A stretch of 57,376 bases of DNA from an uncultured Collinsella sp. (GCA_902496945.1 CABVDE010000008.1:1-57376), one strand, 5' to 3'. Shown: positions 15,290 to 24,191, counted from the first letter of the stretch. Numbers and translations are program-made. The notes: a model not told the origin generated them from the sequence alone.

Positions 15290-15380
15290 TGGTGTCGGAG
15301 GCGGGACTTGAACCCGCATGACCAATAAGCGGTCACTAGCACCTCAAGCTAGCGCGTCTGCCAATTCCGCCACTCCGACA
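15290..15380 (-). tRNA. tRNA-Leu (anticodon GAG)
   Basis: 91 bases with encoded CCA and a long variable arm, as expected for a class II tRNA. The anticodon loop TTGAGGT lies between CTAGC and GCTAG, and the T-loop TTCAAGT is present. Confidence 0.95.
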
Positions 15381-15436
15381 TGCTATGTTGTTGACCCGCA
15401 GCTCGTTTTGTTGGACCCGCGCGTTCAACGAGGAGA

Positions 15437-15485
15437 ATAATAACCTATGATTCGAGAACTGTGCAAGCACTTTTTTCAAAAAAGT
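15437..15485 (-). promoter_or_regulatory. tRNA-Leu promoter with palindromic A/T element
   Basis: Minus-strand -35 TTGCAC (15461-15466) and -10 TATTAT (15437-15442, 18-base spacer). The same 17-base palindrome ACTTTTTTCAAAAAAGT found at tRNA-Gly3 lies at 15469-15485, just upstream of the -35. Confidence 0.65.
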
Positions 15486-15523
15486 TTACGAATTTGTAAA
15501 TGCGCTGGTAGATCTATATGTCC

Positions 15524-15648
15524 GGGCCGGAATGGGGGTAACTTCCCAACGCGTCCTCGGGCATGCGGTGCATTTTGATTCGCGCTTCGCGCTACAAAAT
15601 GTACCGCCCCCTGCGGAATGCGTTGGGAAGTTACCCCCATTCCGGCCC
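15524..15648. repeat. 125-base fold-back element 1
   Basis: Perfect 29-base inverted repeats at 15524-15552 and 15620-15648 (arms begin GGGCCGGAATGGGGGTAACT). The interior folds again, imperfectly: GGTGCATTTTG pairs with CAAAATGTACC around a small GCGC-TTC-GCGC hairpin. It has no open frame and no T-tail. The size and perfection of the arms exceed an ordinary terminator; it could be a miniature mobile element or a structured RNA. Confidence 0.85.
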
Positions 15649-15737
15649 TACGTCCACATACTCCGGACACCGTTCTCAAATACGTTCTGGGGCTGATGCA
15701 AATTTGGTGGCTCGGCTTTGCCGAGCCCTTATATAAG

Positions 15738-15763
15738 GAGGCCGGAGCTTAAGCTCCGGCCTC
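15738..15763. repeat. perfect 26-base palindrome
   Basis: GAGGCCGGAGCTT followed directly by its reverse complement. It lies between the two fold-back elements, 20 bases after a smaller stem (GGCTCG / CGAGCC, about 15712-15726). This may be a bidirectional terminator for both flanking transcription units. Confidence 0.75.
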
Positions 15764-15831
15764 ACTCAATTTCTTATTAGATAAAGTGAGCGATCAAGGA
15801 ATCGCACTCCCCCTCTGCAGTGGTAACACAT

Positions 15832-15961
15832 GGCCTGTGCTGGACTTAGTTTTCAGAACATTCCGCAGACCAGGAAACCCCCTTATCCGGAGCTCCGAAG
15901 GAGCAGGATAAGGGGGTTTCCATGGTCGAGGACGTTCTGAAAACTAAGTCCAGCACAGGCC
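15832..15961. repeat. 130-base fold-back element 2
   Basis: Perfect 28-base inverted repeats at 15832-15859 and 15934-15961 (arms begin GGCCTGTGCTGGACTTAGTT), and perfect inner arms of 16 bases (GGAAACCCCCTTATCC at 15873-15888, complement at 15906-15921). The outer arm ends only 15 bases after the stop of the ABC ATPase gene, so it may also stabilise or end that transcript. It shares ATTCCGCAG and the arm-within-arm layout with element 1. Confidence 0.85.
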
Positions 15962-15976
15962 CGGACAAGTCACCAA

Positions 15977-17005
15977 CTACAGGTCGATGTGCGATTCCTT
16001 GATCGGGAACGGCTCCGCGAAATGGCACGCGCAGCAGTGGCCCGGGGCGACTTCATTAAACTCGGGAAGCTTCTCGGAGCAGATGCCCTGTGCGATTGGG
16101 CAGCGCGTGTGGAAACGGCAGCCGGTCGGCGGATCCAGCGGCGACGGCGGATCGCCGGCGAGGATGATGCGCTTGCGGGTCTTCTGGATATCCGGATCGG
16201 GCACCGGCACGGCAGACAGCAGCGACTGCGTGTAGGGGTGGTGCGGCTCGCTGTAGAGCGTCTTCCAGTCCGAAACCTCGACCATCTTGCCCAAGTACAT
16301 AACGGCAACGCGGTCGGAAATGTGCTGCACGACGGAGAGGTCGTGGGCAATGAAGAGGTAAGCCGTACCGAACTTGTCCTGGAGCTCCTTGAGCAGGTTC
16401 AGAACCTGTGCCTGAATGGAAACGTCCAGAGCGGAAACCGGCTCGTCGCAGATGATCAGCTTGGGCTTAAGCGCGAATGCACGGGCGATTCCGACACGCT
16501 GACGCTGGCCGCCAGAGAACTCGTGCGGATAGCGATTGATGTGCTCGGGGTTCAGACCGACGACGTCCAGTAGCTCGCGGACACGCTCGATACGCTCCTC
16601 CTTGGTACCCACACCGTGAATGGTCATGGGCTCGGAGACGATCTCGCCAATCGTCATACGAGGATTCAGCGAGGCATAAGGATCCTGGAAAATGAACTGC
16701 ATCTCGCGACGCATGTCTTTGATCTCATGCTTGCTCATTTCGGCAACATCTTTACCCTGAAAGAACACCTTACCGGCGGTCGGCTTGGTCAGGCGCATGA
16801 TGGTGCGACCCGTAGTGGACTTACCGCAACCAGACTCACCAACCAGACCAAAGGTCTCACCAGGATAAATCTCAAAAGAGATGTCGTTTACAGCAGAGAC
16901 GACGCGCTTGGAAAAACGCTTGGCGAACATGCCGGACTCTGCGGGGAACTCTTTAGAGAGGTGCTCGACCTTCAGTAGCGGAGTGCGCTCGTTATTGTCT
17001 GCCAT
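15977..17005 (-). CDS. oppF: oligopeptide ABC importer ATPase, OppF type
   Basis: A 342-residue ATPase that powers peptide uptake. Walker A GESGCGKST (about residues 57-65), Q-loop FIFQDPYASLNPR, signature SGGQRQR, Walker B LIICDEPVSALD and H-loop AHDLSV are all present. The C-terminal OppDF extension contains the cysteine cluster CRFHTRCPIAQGIC that usually binds an Fe-S cluster. The ATG follows the oppD stop directly. It is the last gene of the five-gene operon, and the fold-back element at 15832-15961 lies right behind it. Substrate class (di- or oligopeptide) is inferred from family only. Confidence 0.9.
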   Translation of the reverse strand: MADNNERTPLLKVEHLSKEFPAESGMFAKRFSKRVVSAVNDISFEIYPGETFGLVGESGCGKSTTGRTIMRLTKPTAGKVFFQGKDVAEMSKHEIKDMRREMQFIFQDPYASLNPRMTIGEIVSEPMTIHGVGTKEERIERVRELLDVVGLNPEHINRYPHEFSGGQRQRVGIARAFALKPKLIICDEPVSALDVSIQAQVLNLLKELQDKFGTAYLFIAHDLSVVQHISDRVAVMYLGKMVEVSDWKTLYSEPHHPYTQSLLSAVPVPDPDIQKTRKRIILAGDPPSPLDPPTGCRFHTRCPIAQGICSEKLPEFNEVAPGHCCACHFAEPFPIKESHIDL

Positions 17006-18097
17006 TTACGCCTCGCCTCCCTTCTTGGAATCCTTACGCGTGCGGGACGTCTCAGGGGCGTTCTTGAGGAACTCGGGGTCACCGGAATAATGACACGCAG
17101 AATAGTGGCCGGACTCGGTGACAAAACGCTCGGGGCGCTGCTTGCGGCACTTATCGGTCGCATAGGGGCAACGAGGCGAGAACACACAACCCTCGGGCAG
17201 GTTCATGAGCGAAGGCGGGTTGCCGTGAATCGGCGTAAGCGGCTTCTTCTCATCGATGGCCTGCTCCGGGATGGAGCGAATCAGGCCCCAGGTATAAGGG
17301 TGACGGCTCTCGTAGAAGATTTCCTCAGCAGTACCGAACTCGACGGGACGGCCGGCGTACATAACCATGATCTTGTCGGCCATATCGGCGACAACACCCA
17401 GGTCATGGGTAATCATGATAATGGCGTTGCCGTTCTTCTCCTGCATTTCCTGCATAAGCTCAATAATCTGAGCCTGGATGGTAACGTCCAGGGCAGTCGT
17501 GGGCTCGTCGGCAATCAGAATATCGGGATCGCAGGCAAGGGCCATGGCAATCATGACACGCTGACGCATACCACCAGAAAACTGGTGCGGATACTCATTG
17601 ACGCGTTTCTCGGGCTCGGGAATGCCAACGAGGTCCAAAAGCTCGGTGGCGCGCTTGAGCGCCTCCTGCTTGGAGTAGCCACGGTGCAGACGAAGGCCCT
17701 CACCCACCTGCTTGCCGATCTTATAGACCGGGTTCAAGGAGGTCATAGGATCCTGGAAGATCATCGCGATATCGTTGCCACGAATGTGCTGCATCTCTTC
17801 CTCGGTCATCTCGAGGATAGAACGACCGCGATAGCGAACGTCACCGCCCTCAATCTTTCCCGGAGGCATCGAGATAAGACCCATGATGGTCATGGCGGTC
17901 ACGGACTTACCGGAGCCGGACTCACCGACGACACCCAGGGTCTCGCCACGATCGAGCGTGTAGGACACACCATCGACAGCGCGAACGACGCCATCCTCGG
18001 TGTGGAAATACATCTTAAGGTCATCAACCTCGAGCAGATGCTGGCCCTCGGGAACCGGCTGGTCCTTCAGGTCCACATAGTTCTTATTCTTCTTCAT
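17006..18097 (-). CDS. oppD: oligopeptide ABC importer ATPase, OppD type
   Basis: A 363-residue ATPase with Walker A GESGSGKS, Q-loop MIFQDPMTSLNP, signature SGGMRQR, Walker B ILIADEPTTALD and H-loop THDLGVV. The C-terminal cysteine motif CVFSPRCPYATDKC is the OppD-type extension. It forms the ATPase heterodimer with OppF, encoded immediately downstream without spacing. Only 2 bases separate its start from the stop of the permease gene upstream. Confidence 0.9.
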   Translation of the reverse strand: MKKNKNYVDLKDQPVPEGQHLLEVDDLKMYFHTEDGVVRAVDGVSYTLDRGETLGVVGESGSGKSVTAMTIMGLISMPPGKIEGGDVRYRGRSILEMTEEEMQHIRGNDIAMIFQDPMTSLNPVYKIGKQVGEGLRLHRGYSKQEALKRATELLDLVGIPEPEKRVNEYPHQFSGGMRQRVMIAMALACDPDILIADEPTTALDVTIQAQIIELMQEMQEKNGNAIIMITHDLGVVADMADKIMVMYAGRPVEFGTAEEIFYESRHPYTWGLIRSIPEQAIDEKKPLTPIHGNPPSLMNLPEGCVFSPRCPYATDKCRKQRPERFVTESGHYSACHYSGDPEFLKNAPETSRTRKDSKKGGEA

Positions 18098-18099
18098 CC

Positions 18100-19035
18100 T
18101 TATGCGTCCTTCATCTTGACGTCGAGGGCGTCGCGCAGACCGTCACCCAGCAGGGTGAAGGCGAGCACCGTCGAGAGAATTGCCAGACCGGGCATGATCA
18201 TCATCCAGGGAGCAGTCAGAAGATACTGCTGACCGTCCTGAATCATGGAGCCCCACGAAGGCGTAGGCGGAATAACGCCCATGCCGAGGAAGGACAGAGC
18301 GGACTCGGTCAGAATGGCGCCACCAATGTTCATAGTCGCGTAGACCACGATGGAGGCAACGGAGTTCGGGAAGATGTGACGCATGACGATACGGGCGTCC
18401 GATGCACCCATAGCGCGAGCAGCATCAACGTAGTCGTTCTCCTTGACCGTCAGGATTGCCGAGCGGAAAACACGCGCAATCGAAGGCCAGCCGAGAATAC
18501 CGATGGCGATAAAGACGTTCTGAAGGCCACGGCCGATAACGGCAATCATGGCGACAACGAATAGCACGTACGGGAACGCCAAGAAGATGTCCGCGCAGCG
18601 CATGATGATCGTATCCCAGATGCCGCCATAGAAACCGGCGAGGGCACCCATGACCAGACCGATGACCGTCGAGATGGCGGTAGCCATAATGCCGACGGAA
18701 AGCGAGACGCGGGCACCGTAGATAACACGGACCAGAATGTCGCGTCCGAGTGCGTCGGTACCAAACGGATGCTCGGCGCACGGAGCCAGCAGTGCCGTCT
18801 CGGCCATGGTGGTCGAGTCGGAGGCCGTCGGCGAACCGAGCCAAGGCTGAGCCCACAAGTCGGCAGTCAAAGCGATCAGGACGACGATAACGATCCAACA
18901 GACACCGATAACGGCGAGCTTGTTCTTACGAAGACGCTTAAAAGCGTCGCCCCACAGCGTGCGAGACTTGGCGGGAGCAGATGCGGCCTTGGTGGCGGTA
19001 GCTTGCTCCTGAGACTGAGAATCAGTTTCCTGCAT
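18100..19035 (-). CDS. oppC: oligopeptide ABC importer permease, OppC type
   Basis: A 311-residue inner-membrane permease. A polar N-terminus (about 25 residues, Gln/Thr/Ala-rich) precedes an OppC_N domain (AFKRLRKNKLAVIGVCWIVI) and a BPD_transp_1 domain with about five more helices. The EAA loop is seen at AARAMGASDARIVMRHIFPN. FGTDALGRDI is the characteristic OppC motif. It pairs with OppB, encoded 14 bases upstream, to form the channel. Confidence 0.9.
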   Translation of the reverse strand: MQETDSQSQEQATATKAASAPAKSRTLWGDAFKRLRKNKLAVIGVCWIVIVVLIALTADLWAQPWLGSPTASDSTTMAETALLAPCAEHPFGTDALGRDILVRVIYGARVSLSVGIMATAISTVIGLVMGALAGFYGGIWDTIIMRCADIFLAFPYVLFVVAMIAVIGRGLQNVFIAIGILGWPSIARVFRSAILTVKENDYVDAARAMGASDARIVMRHIFPNSVASIVVYATMNIGGAILTESALSFLGMGVIPPTPSWGSMIQDGQQYLLTAPWMMIMPGLAILSTVLAFTLLGDGLRDALDVKMKDA

Positions 19036-19049
19036 GAGACGTACCTCCC

Positions 19050-20087
19050 TTAGGCCTTATCCGACGGACCGCCAAGGCGGATGCGCGGGTCGAGGAATGC
19101 ATAGCTAATGTCGACGAGCAGGTTGATCACCATGACGACGACGACGATGAGCGTAACGCCGCCCATAACAATGGGCCAGTCACGCATGCTAATGGCGCGA
19201 TAGACCTCATAGCCGATACCGGGCCAGTTGAAAACCGTCTCGGTCAGGATGGCGCCCGAAAGCATGGCACCAAAGTCGACACCAATATAGGTAACGACGG
19301 GGATGAGTGCATTCTTAAGCGCATGCTTGACGATGATCGCGCGATTGGAGAGACCCTTGGCCTTTGCCGTACGGATGTAATCCTGGTTCATGACGTCAAG
19401 CAGCTGCGAGCGCATAATGCGCGCAGCATAAGCGGTCGAAACCGATGCCAGCGTAATGGTCGGAAGCACATAGTGCATCCAATCCTGATACTGAGAGCTG
19501 GAACCGCCGGCACCCGAGATCGGCATGGAGATTGCACCGCCCGTGGCGTCCTTGAGGATGACGCCAAAGAACAGCTGCAGCAACATACCGAGCCAGAAGG
19601 CCGGGACCGCAACGAGGATCGACGTGGTGAGCGTTACCAAAATATCCCAGAAGGAATAACGCTTTACCGCCGAAATGATACCCGCACCGATACCCATGAT
19701 TGCCTCGAGCACGATGGCGCACGCGGCAAGTTTGACCGTATACGGATACTTCTGGGCAAAGATATCCGTTACCGGCAGCTTGCGCTGATAGGAATTACCC
19801 AGATCGCCATGAAGCAGGCCGTTCATGTAATACAAATAACGGTCCACGAGCGACGTTTGAACGGGGTCGCCGTTCTCGTCAAGGATCGCGTTGCCGTCCT
19901 CGTCCGTCTGGACCAGGTGATAGCGGACGCGAAGCTGAAGCTCCACCTCGGGGGACAGAGCCTTGTCTCCACCGATCAGCTTGATCGGATCTCCCGGCAC
20001 GATATTCTGGAGGGCGAACAGAATCAGCGTAACGCCCAAAAATACCGGGATGAACTGAAGCACACGTTTAACGATGTACTTACCCAT
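19050..20087 (-). CDS. oppB: oligopeptide ABC importer permease, OppB type
   Basis: A 345-residue permease beginning MGKYIVKRVLQFIPVFLGVT, the standard OppB N-terminal helix. A periplasmic loop of about 70 residues follows, with DLGNSY, then five helices and the EAA loop TAKAKGLSNRAIIVKHALKN. It ends FLDPRIRLGG, as is typical for the family. It is separated from the binding-protein gene by 156 bases containing a strong hairpin, consistent with higher expression of the binding protein than of the membrane parts. Confidence 0.9.
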   Translation of the reverse strand: MGKYIVKRVLQFIPVFLGVTLILFALQNIVPGDPIKLIGGDKALSPEVELQLRVRYHLVQTDEDGNAILDENGDPVQTSLVDRYLYYMNGLLHGDLGNSYQRKLPVTDIFAQKYPYTVKLAACAIVLEAIMGIGAGIISAVKRYSFWDILVTLTTSILVAVPAFWLGMLLQLFFGVILKDATGGAISMPISGAGGSSSQYQDWMHYVLPTITLASVSTAYAARIMRSQLLDVMNQDYIRTAKAKGLSNRAIIVKHALKNALIPVVTYIGVDFGAMLSGAILTETVFNWPGIGYEVYRAISMRDWPIVMGGVTLIVVVVMVINLLVDISYAFLDPRIRLGGPSDKA

Positions 20088-20118
20088 ACCACTCCCCTAT
20101 CTAGGGATTAACCTAAAT

Positions 20119-20146
20119 GGGATGCCGATCGCCAGACCGGCATCCC
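20119..20146 (-). terminator. intercistronic hairpin after oppA
   Basis: Stem GGGATGCCG / CGGCATCCC (9 pairs, 10-base loop). The downstream T content is low, so it is probably a partial terminator or an mRNA-stabilising structure. Confidence 0.55.
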
Positions 20147-20243
20147 AAAATTACCATCAGCCAGTTTACCCCAGGTTAGGGAGAACTGTATGTTTCCCAT
20201 GAGGTCTACGTAAATACTTGACCCTCACGGAAGCTGCAAACTC

Positions 20244-21920
20244 TTAGGCGAGCTCAGCGGTACCCAGATCGGCGTGCTTCTGCGGATCGACATAGAGGTG
20301 CTTGATGCGATCGGAGCCGGCGATGGTGTGCGTGTAGAACATCACCGGGATGACCGGGCAGTCGGCAGCGACCATCGCGTCGGCCTCCTGCATCTTAGCG
20401 ACGCGCTCTTCGTCGTCAACCGTAGTGCGAGCCTCGTCGACCTTGGCGTCGAACTCGGGGTTGTTGTAACCGGAGCGGTTGTCGCCACCGAGGGAGTCGG
20501 AGTGGAACAGCGGATACAGGAAGTTGTCCATGATCGGGTAGTCGGCAATCCAACCCAGACGACCAAACTGATAGTTAAAGTTCTGATACTGCTCGAGCAG
20601 GGCAGACCACTCGGGGGTATCGGAGACGGCGGTAACGCCAACCTTGGCGAGGTCGCCGATGATGGACTCCATGATCTCCTTGTGGCCACCGTCCTGGTTG
20701 TAGGACAGAGTCACGTTAATGCCACGATCGCCGTTAGCGTCAGCGGGAGCAACCTTGTCGAGGTACTCGTTAGCCTTGTCGACGTCGTAGGCGCAGAACT
20801 CCCATGCGCCCTCCTTGTAGCCATCGATACCCGGAGGAACAATGCCGTCGGCGGGGGTACGGGTACCCTTGAAGATGGTCTTGCAGATGGCCTCACGGTT
20901 GATGGCCAGGGAGATGCCCTTACGCAGGTCGGCGTTGTTGAACGGCTCGGCCGTGTTGTTGCAGGTCAGATAGTAGGTGGAAGGCTCGGAGCCAAGCAGC
21001 ATGCGCTCGCCGTCGCCCATGGTGTAGCCGTCCTTGGACACGCCGCGATCCTTCTTGGCGGCATCGATCTGAGCAACGGGAACGTCGCAGACATCAAGGT
21101 TACCGGCCTGGAACTCCTTGTAAGCGGTCTCCATGTCCTTGATGACCTGGAAGTGGATGCCATCGATCTTGGCCTTGTCGCCATAGTAATCGTCGAACTT
21201 CTTGAGGTTGATCTCCTGACCATCCTCCCACTTGCCGTCCATCATGAACGGGCCGTTACCGACCGGTGCAAGGTAGAAGCTCTTGGCATCGGACTCGGCG
21301 CACTCGGGAACCGGGGCCAGGGCAGGGTGAGAGGCGACGAAGGGGAAGTCGGCGTAAGCAGAAGACAGCTTGACGACGAGGGTCTCATCGTCGGGGCAGG
21401 TAACACCGCTGAGCTCGGTAGCGTTACCGGCAAGCAGGTCGTCATAGCCCTCAACCATGGAAAGGTGATAGGAGACCTCGGAAGGGCCGTACTCGGTAGC
21501 GATGGCCGACTTGGTGTTGACCAGACGCTCCCAACCGAGCTTGAAGGACTTGGAGGTAACGTCGTCACCGTTGTGGAACTTGGCCTTCTTGATCTTGAAG
21601 GTAAACTCGGTGGCGTCGTCGTTGGCCTCAAAGGACTCGCAAGCCAGCGGAACGATCTCGCCCTTCTCGGCGTCATAAGAGGTCAGAGCGTCAAAGAGCT
21701 GGTACTCGACCTGAGTGCCCTGGTCCTCCTGGACATTGTAGGGGTCGATGCAGACCGGGTTGTTGATGTAGAAGTTCAGCGTCGAACCGGACTCAGAACC
21801 GGAAGCGTCGCCGCCCTTCTTGCCGCATGCGGCAAGAAAAGCCATGGAGCTCGCAGCAAGGGTACCGCCGACAAAGGCGCGACGACCCATAACGGGCTGG
21901 TGGAACATAGAATCAGCCAT
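20244..21920 (-). CDS. oppA: oligopeptide-binding lipoprotein (SBP_bac_5)
   Basis: A 558-residue extracellular solute-binding protein of family 5. The signal peptide carries a twin arginine (GRRAF, Arg13-Arg14), a hydrophobic core and a lipobox LAAC with Cys32, so it is probably exported folded by Tat and lipid-anchored. A Gly/Ser-rich linker follows. The mature part shows family landmarks such as EVSYHLSMV, GNGPFMMDGKW, NNADLRKGISLAINREAIC and NFNYQFGRLGWIADYP. The ATG at 21918-21920 is preceded by AAGGAGG. It heads the opp operon. The ligand is not identifiable; peptides are the default for the family. Confidence 0.9.
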   Translation of the reverse strand: MADSMFHQPVMGRRAFVGGTLAASSMAFLAACGKKGGDASGSESGSTLNFYINNPVCIDPYNVQEDQGTQVEYQLFDALTSYDAEKGEIVPLACESFEANDDATEFTFKIKKAKFHNGDDVTSKSFKLGWERLVNTKSAIATEYGPSEVSYHLSMVEGYDDLLAGNATELSGVTCPDDETLVVKLSSAYADFPFVASHPALAPVPECAESDAKSFYLAPVGNGPFMMDGKWEDGQEINLKKFDDYYGDKAKIDGIHFQVIKDMETAYKEFQAGNLDVCDVPVAQIDAAKKDRGVSKDGYTMGDGERMLLGSEPSTYYLTCNNTAEPFNNADLRKGISLAINREAICKTIFKGTRTPADGIVPPGIDGYKEGAWEFCAYDVDKANEYLDKVAPADANGDRGINVTLSYNQDGGHKEIMESIIGDLAKVGVTAVSDTPEWSALLEQYQNFNYQFGRLGWIADYPIMDNFLYPLFHSDSLGGDNRSGYNNPEFDAKVDEARTTVDDEERVAKMQEADAMVAADCPVIPVMFYTHTIAGSDRIKHLYVDPQKHADLGTAELA

Positions 21921-22019
21921 GCCATCCTCCTTATGAGATAGGACAAAGAAATGTTCAGTCGGACATATGTCGAGACAATCCGATCCGAACTATCGAAACG
22001 CCGCCCGTTGCTATGGCTG

Positions 22020-22047
22020 GTTATGCACAACAGGCCAACGTTTTCAA
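22020..22047 (-). promoter_or_regulatory. possible oppA promoter
   Basis: Minus-strand -35 TTGAAA (22042-22047), 16-base spacer, -10 CATAAC (22020-22025), leaving a leader of about 90 bases. A moderate match only. Confidence 0.35.
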
Positions 22048-22163
22048 TACAGTAGCGCATTTTATGCACGATTTGGGGCCAATTCCGGTTAACGGTCGAG
22101 AATTTCTTTAGTTGGGCGCAGTATGTGGTGATATTCTGACTCTGTTACAAATATGTAAATAAA

Positions 22164-22190
22164 AAGGGTCCCGCACCTGCGAGACCCTTT
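22164..22190. terminator. terminator after secG
   Basis: Stem AAAGGGTCCCGC / GCGAGACCCTTT (one mismatch, short loop), with T-runs in both directions. It ends the secG transcript. Confidence 0.85.
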
Positions 22191-22213
22191 TTATTATTTT
22201 ATACGACTCGTGC

Positions 22214-22468
22214 TTAGTAGCCCACGATGCCCTGCGGGAAGAAGAACATGCACAGCACGACGCACACGGCAAACACGACAGCCATGATGACGGTCAGGCG
22301 GTCAAGGTTCTGCTCCATAACGCCCGTGGCAGAGCTGGAGTTATACAGCGAGCTGGCAATCATATCCGAAACGCCGGTGCCCTTACCGGAATGCATCAGG
22401 ACGAGAATCGTCAGCGCCACGGCAGAGACAGCCCAAACTACAAACAGCAGAATCTGAAACGGACCCAT
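22214..22468 (-). CDS. secG: preprotein translocase subunit SecG
   Basis: An 84-residue membrane protein with two helices (about residues 5-25 and 58-78) joined by the conserved loop LMHSGKGTGVSDMIAS, the SecG signature. It is an accessory subunit of the SecYEG channel that eases protein export. AAGGAG lies 7 bases before the ATG. The position after the glycolytic genes is common in Gram-positive bacteria. It is preceded and followed by terminators, so it is probably transcribed on its own. Confidence 0.95.
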   Translation of the reverse strand: MGPFQILLFVVWAVSAVALTILVLMHSGKGTGVSDMIASSLYNSSSATGVMEQNLDRLTVIMAVVFAVCVVLCMFFFPQGIVGY

Positions 22469-22577
22469 AGAGAAGCTCCTTAATAGAACAATTCAAACTC
22501 CAGTACTGTACCACAACCCCCGACACTCCCCACCTGCCTTTTGGGGACGAGGTAGAAATGGCAGAAATACCAAAAAA

Positions 22578-22605
22578 GGGGGTTGCCCGAATATGGTCAA
22601 CCCCC
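22578..22605 (-). terminator. terminator after gpmI
   Basis: Minus-strand stem GGGGGTTGA / CAACCCCC with a loop of about 11 bases, followed by TTTTTT. Confidence 0.85.
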
Positions 22606-22632
22606 TTGCAAAGAAACGCTTAGCGTTTTCTC

Positions 22633-24186
22633 TTAGGCCTCGGTCGCGAGCACGCGGCCTGTCATCTCGGCGGAAGGCTCCAGACCAGCCATGGTGAGCA
22701 TAGTCGGGGCGATATCGGAAAGACGGCCGTCCTCGATACCGGTGAGCTGTGCCTTCTCATCAACGATGATGAACGGCACGCGGTTGGTGGTGTGAGCCGT
22801 AAACGGATGCTTGGAACCGTCGGAAGCAACGTCAAACATGTGATCGGCGTTGCCGTGGTCGGCGGTAATCAGTGCAAAGCCGCCCTTGGCGAGAATCGCC
22901 GGGACAACCTTGGACAGGGCATCGTCAACAGCCTCGACAGCCTTAACGGCCGCGTCGAAGACACCGGTGTGACCAACCATGTCGCAGTTCGCGAAGTTCA
23001 CGATGTAGAAATCAGCGCGATCCTCGTTGATGGCGGCGACGAGCTTCTCGGTCACCTCGGGAGCGCTCATCTCGGGCTGCAGATCGTAGGTAGCGACCTT
23101 GGGGGAAGCGACGAGCACGCGCTCCTCGCCCTCCTTGGGCTCCTCAATGCCACCGTTGAGGAAGAACGTCACGTGGGCGTACTTCTCGGTCTCGGCGGTG
23201 TGCAGCTGCTTCAGGCCATTGGCGGCGATAACGTCGGCCAGGACGTTCTCGGGGAACGTCTTGGGGAAGGCGACCTCGACGTCAAACGTCGGATCGTACT
23301 CGGTCATCGTCACAAAGTGAGAAAGCTTGATCTGCTCGCGCTCAAAGCCGTCGAACTCCTTGTCCGTGAACACGCGGGTCATCTGACGAGCGCGGTCGGG
23401 ACGGAAGTTGAAGAAGATGGCCGCGTCGCCCTCGTGGATGCCCTCGTTGTGGGCAGCGAAGGGCTCGACGAACTCGTCGCCGCGCGGATCCTTCTCGTAG
23501 TAGGCCTTGATACCGGCAACGGGGTCGGTATCAGCATCGGACGCATTGACCATGACGTCGTAGGCGCGCTGGATGCGCTCCCAACGATTATCGCGGTCCA
23601 TGGCCCAATAACGGCCCGAGACGGTGGCAACGCGTGCGTCGCAACCGGTCTCCTCGGAGATCTTGGCCAGGAAGGCGCAGAACTCACTCATGTAACCGGC
23701 ACCGGACTGCGGGTCGACGTCGCGGCCGTCCATAAAGGCGTGTACACGAACGGTCTTGACGCCATGCTGGGCAGCCATCTTGACCAGAGCCTCAACGTGG
23801 TTCATATGAGAATGAACACCGCCAGGGCTCATAAGGCCCATGAGGTGGAGGGTCTTGCCGTCAGCCTTGACGTCGTCCATAGCCTTGACGAAGACCTCGT
23901 TCTTGGCGATGGAGCCGTCCTTGATGGCGTTGTTGATGCGCGAAAGCTCCTGGAACACGATGCGGCCGGCACCGATGTTGAGGTGACCCACCTCGGAGTT
24001 GCCCATCTGGCCATCGGGAAGACCCACGTCCTCGCCCGAAGCGCCGAGCGTGGTGTGGGGGTACTTCTCGTACAGGCTATCAAGGAAGGGCGTCTTGGCA
24101 GCGGCGACGGCGTTCTCGCCATCGGCCGGAGCCAGGCCGCAGCCGTCCATGATGATCAGGAGTGCAGGAAGATGACGCTGTGCCAT
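22633..24186 (-). CDS. gpmI: cofactor-independent phosphoglycerate mutase
   Basis: A 517-residue enzyme converting 3-phosphoglycerate to 2-phosphoglycerate in glycolysis. It belongs to the alkaline-phosphatase superfamily with two metal ions. Landmarks are LLIIMDGCGLAP (first metal ligand Asp), the catalytic serine in MGNSEVGHLNIGAGR, HAFMDGRDVDPQSG, FFNFRPDRARQ, and TADHGNADHM for the metal site. Length is normal for the family. It starts 5 bases after the tpiA stop, so it is in the pgk-tpiA-gpmI operon. Confidence 0.95.
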   Translation of the reverse strand: MAQRHLPALLIIMDGCGLAPADGENAVAAAKTPFLDSLYEKYPHTTLGASGEDVGLPDGQMGNSEVGHLNIGAGRIVFQELSRINNAIKDGSIAKNEVFVKAMDDVKADGKTLHLMGLMSPGGVHSHMNHVEALVKMAAQHGVKTVRVHAFMDGRDVDPQSGAGYMSEFCAFLAKISEETGCDARVATVSGRYWAMDRDNRWERIQRAYDVMVNASDADTDPVAGIKAYYEKDPRGDEFVEPFAAHNEGIHEGDAAIFFNFRPDRARQMTRVFTDKEFDGFEREQIKLSHFVTMTEYDPTFDVEVAFPKTFPENVLADVIAANGLKQLHTAETEKYAHVTFFLNGGIEEPKEGEERVLVASPKVATYDLQPEMSAPEVTEKLVAAINEDRADFYIVNFANCDMVGHTGVFDAAVKAVEAVDDALSKVVPAILAKGGFALITADHGNADHMFDVASDGSKHPFTAHTTNRVPFIIVDEKAQLTGIEDGRLSDIAPTMLTMAGLEPSAEMTGRVLATEA

Positions 24187-24191
24187 ATGTC

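Noticed and set aside
15524..15961. CRISPR array
   Set aside because: The repeats are inverted pairs, not regularly spaced direct repeats, and no cas genes are present.
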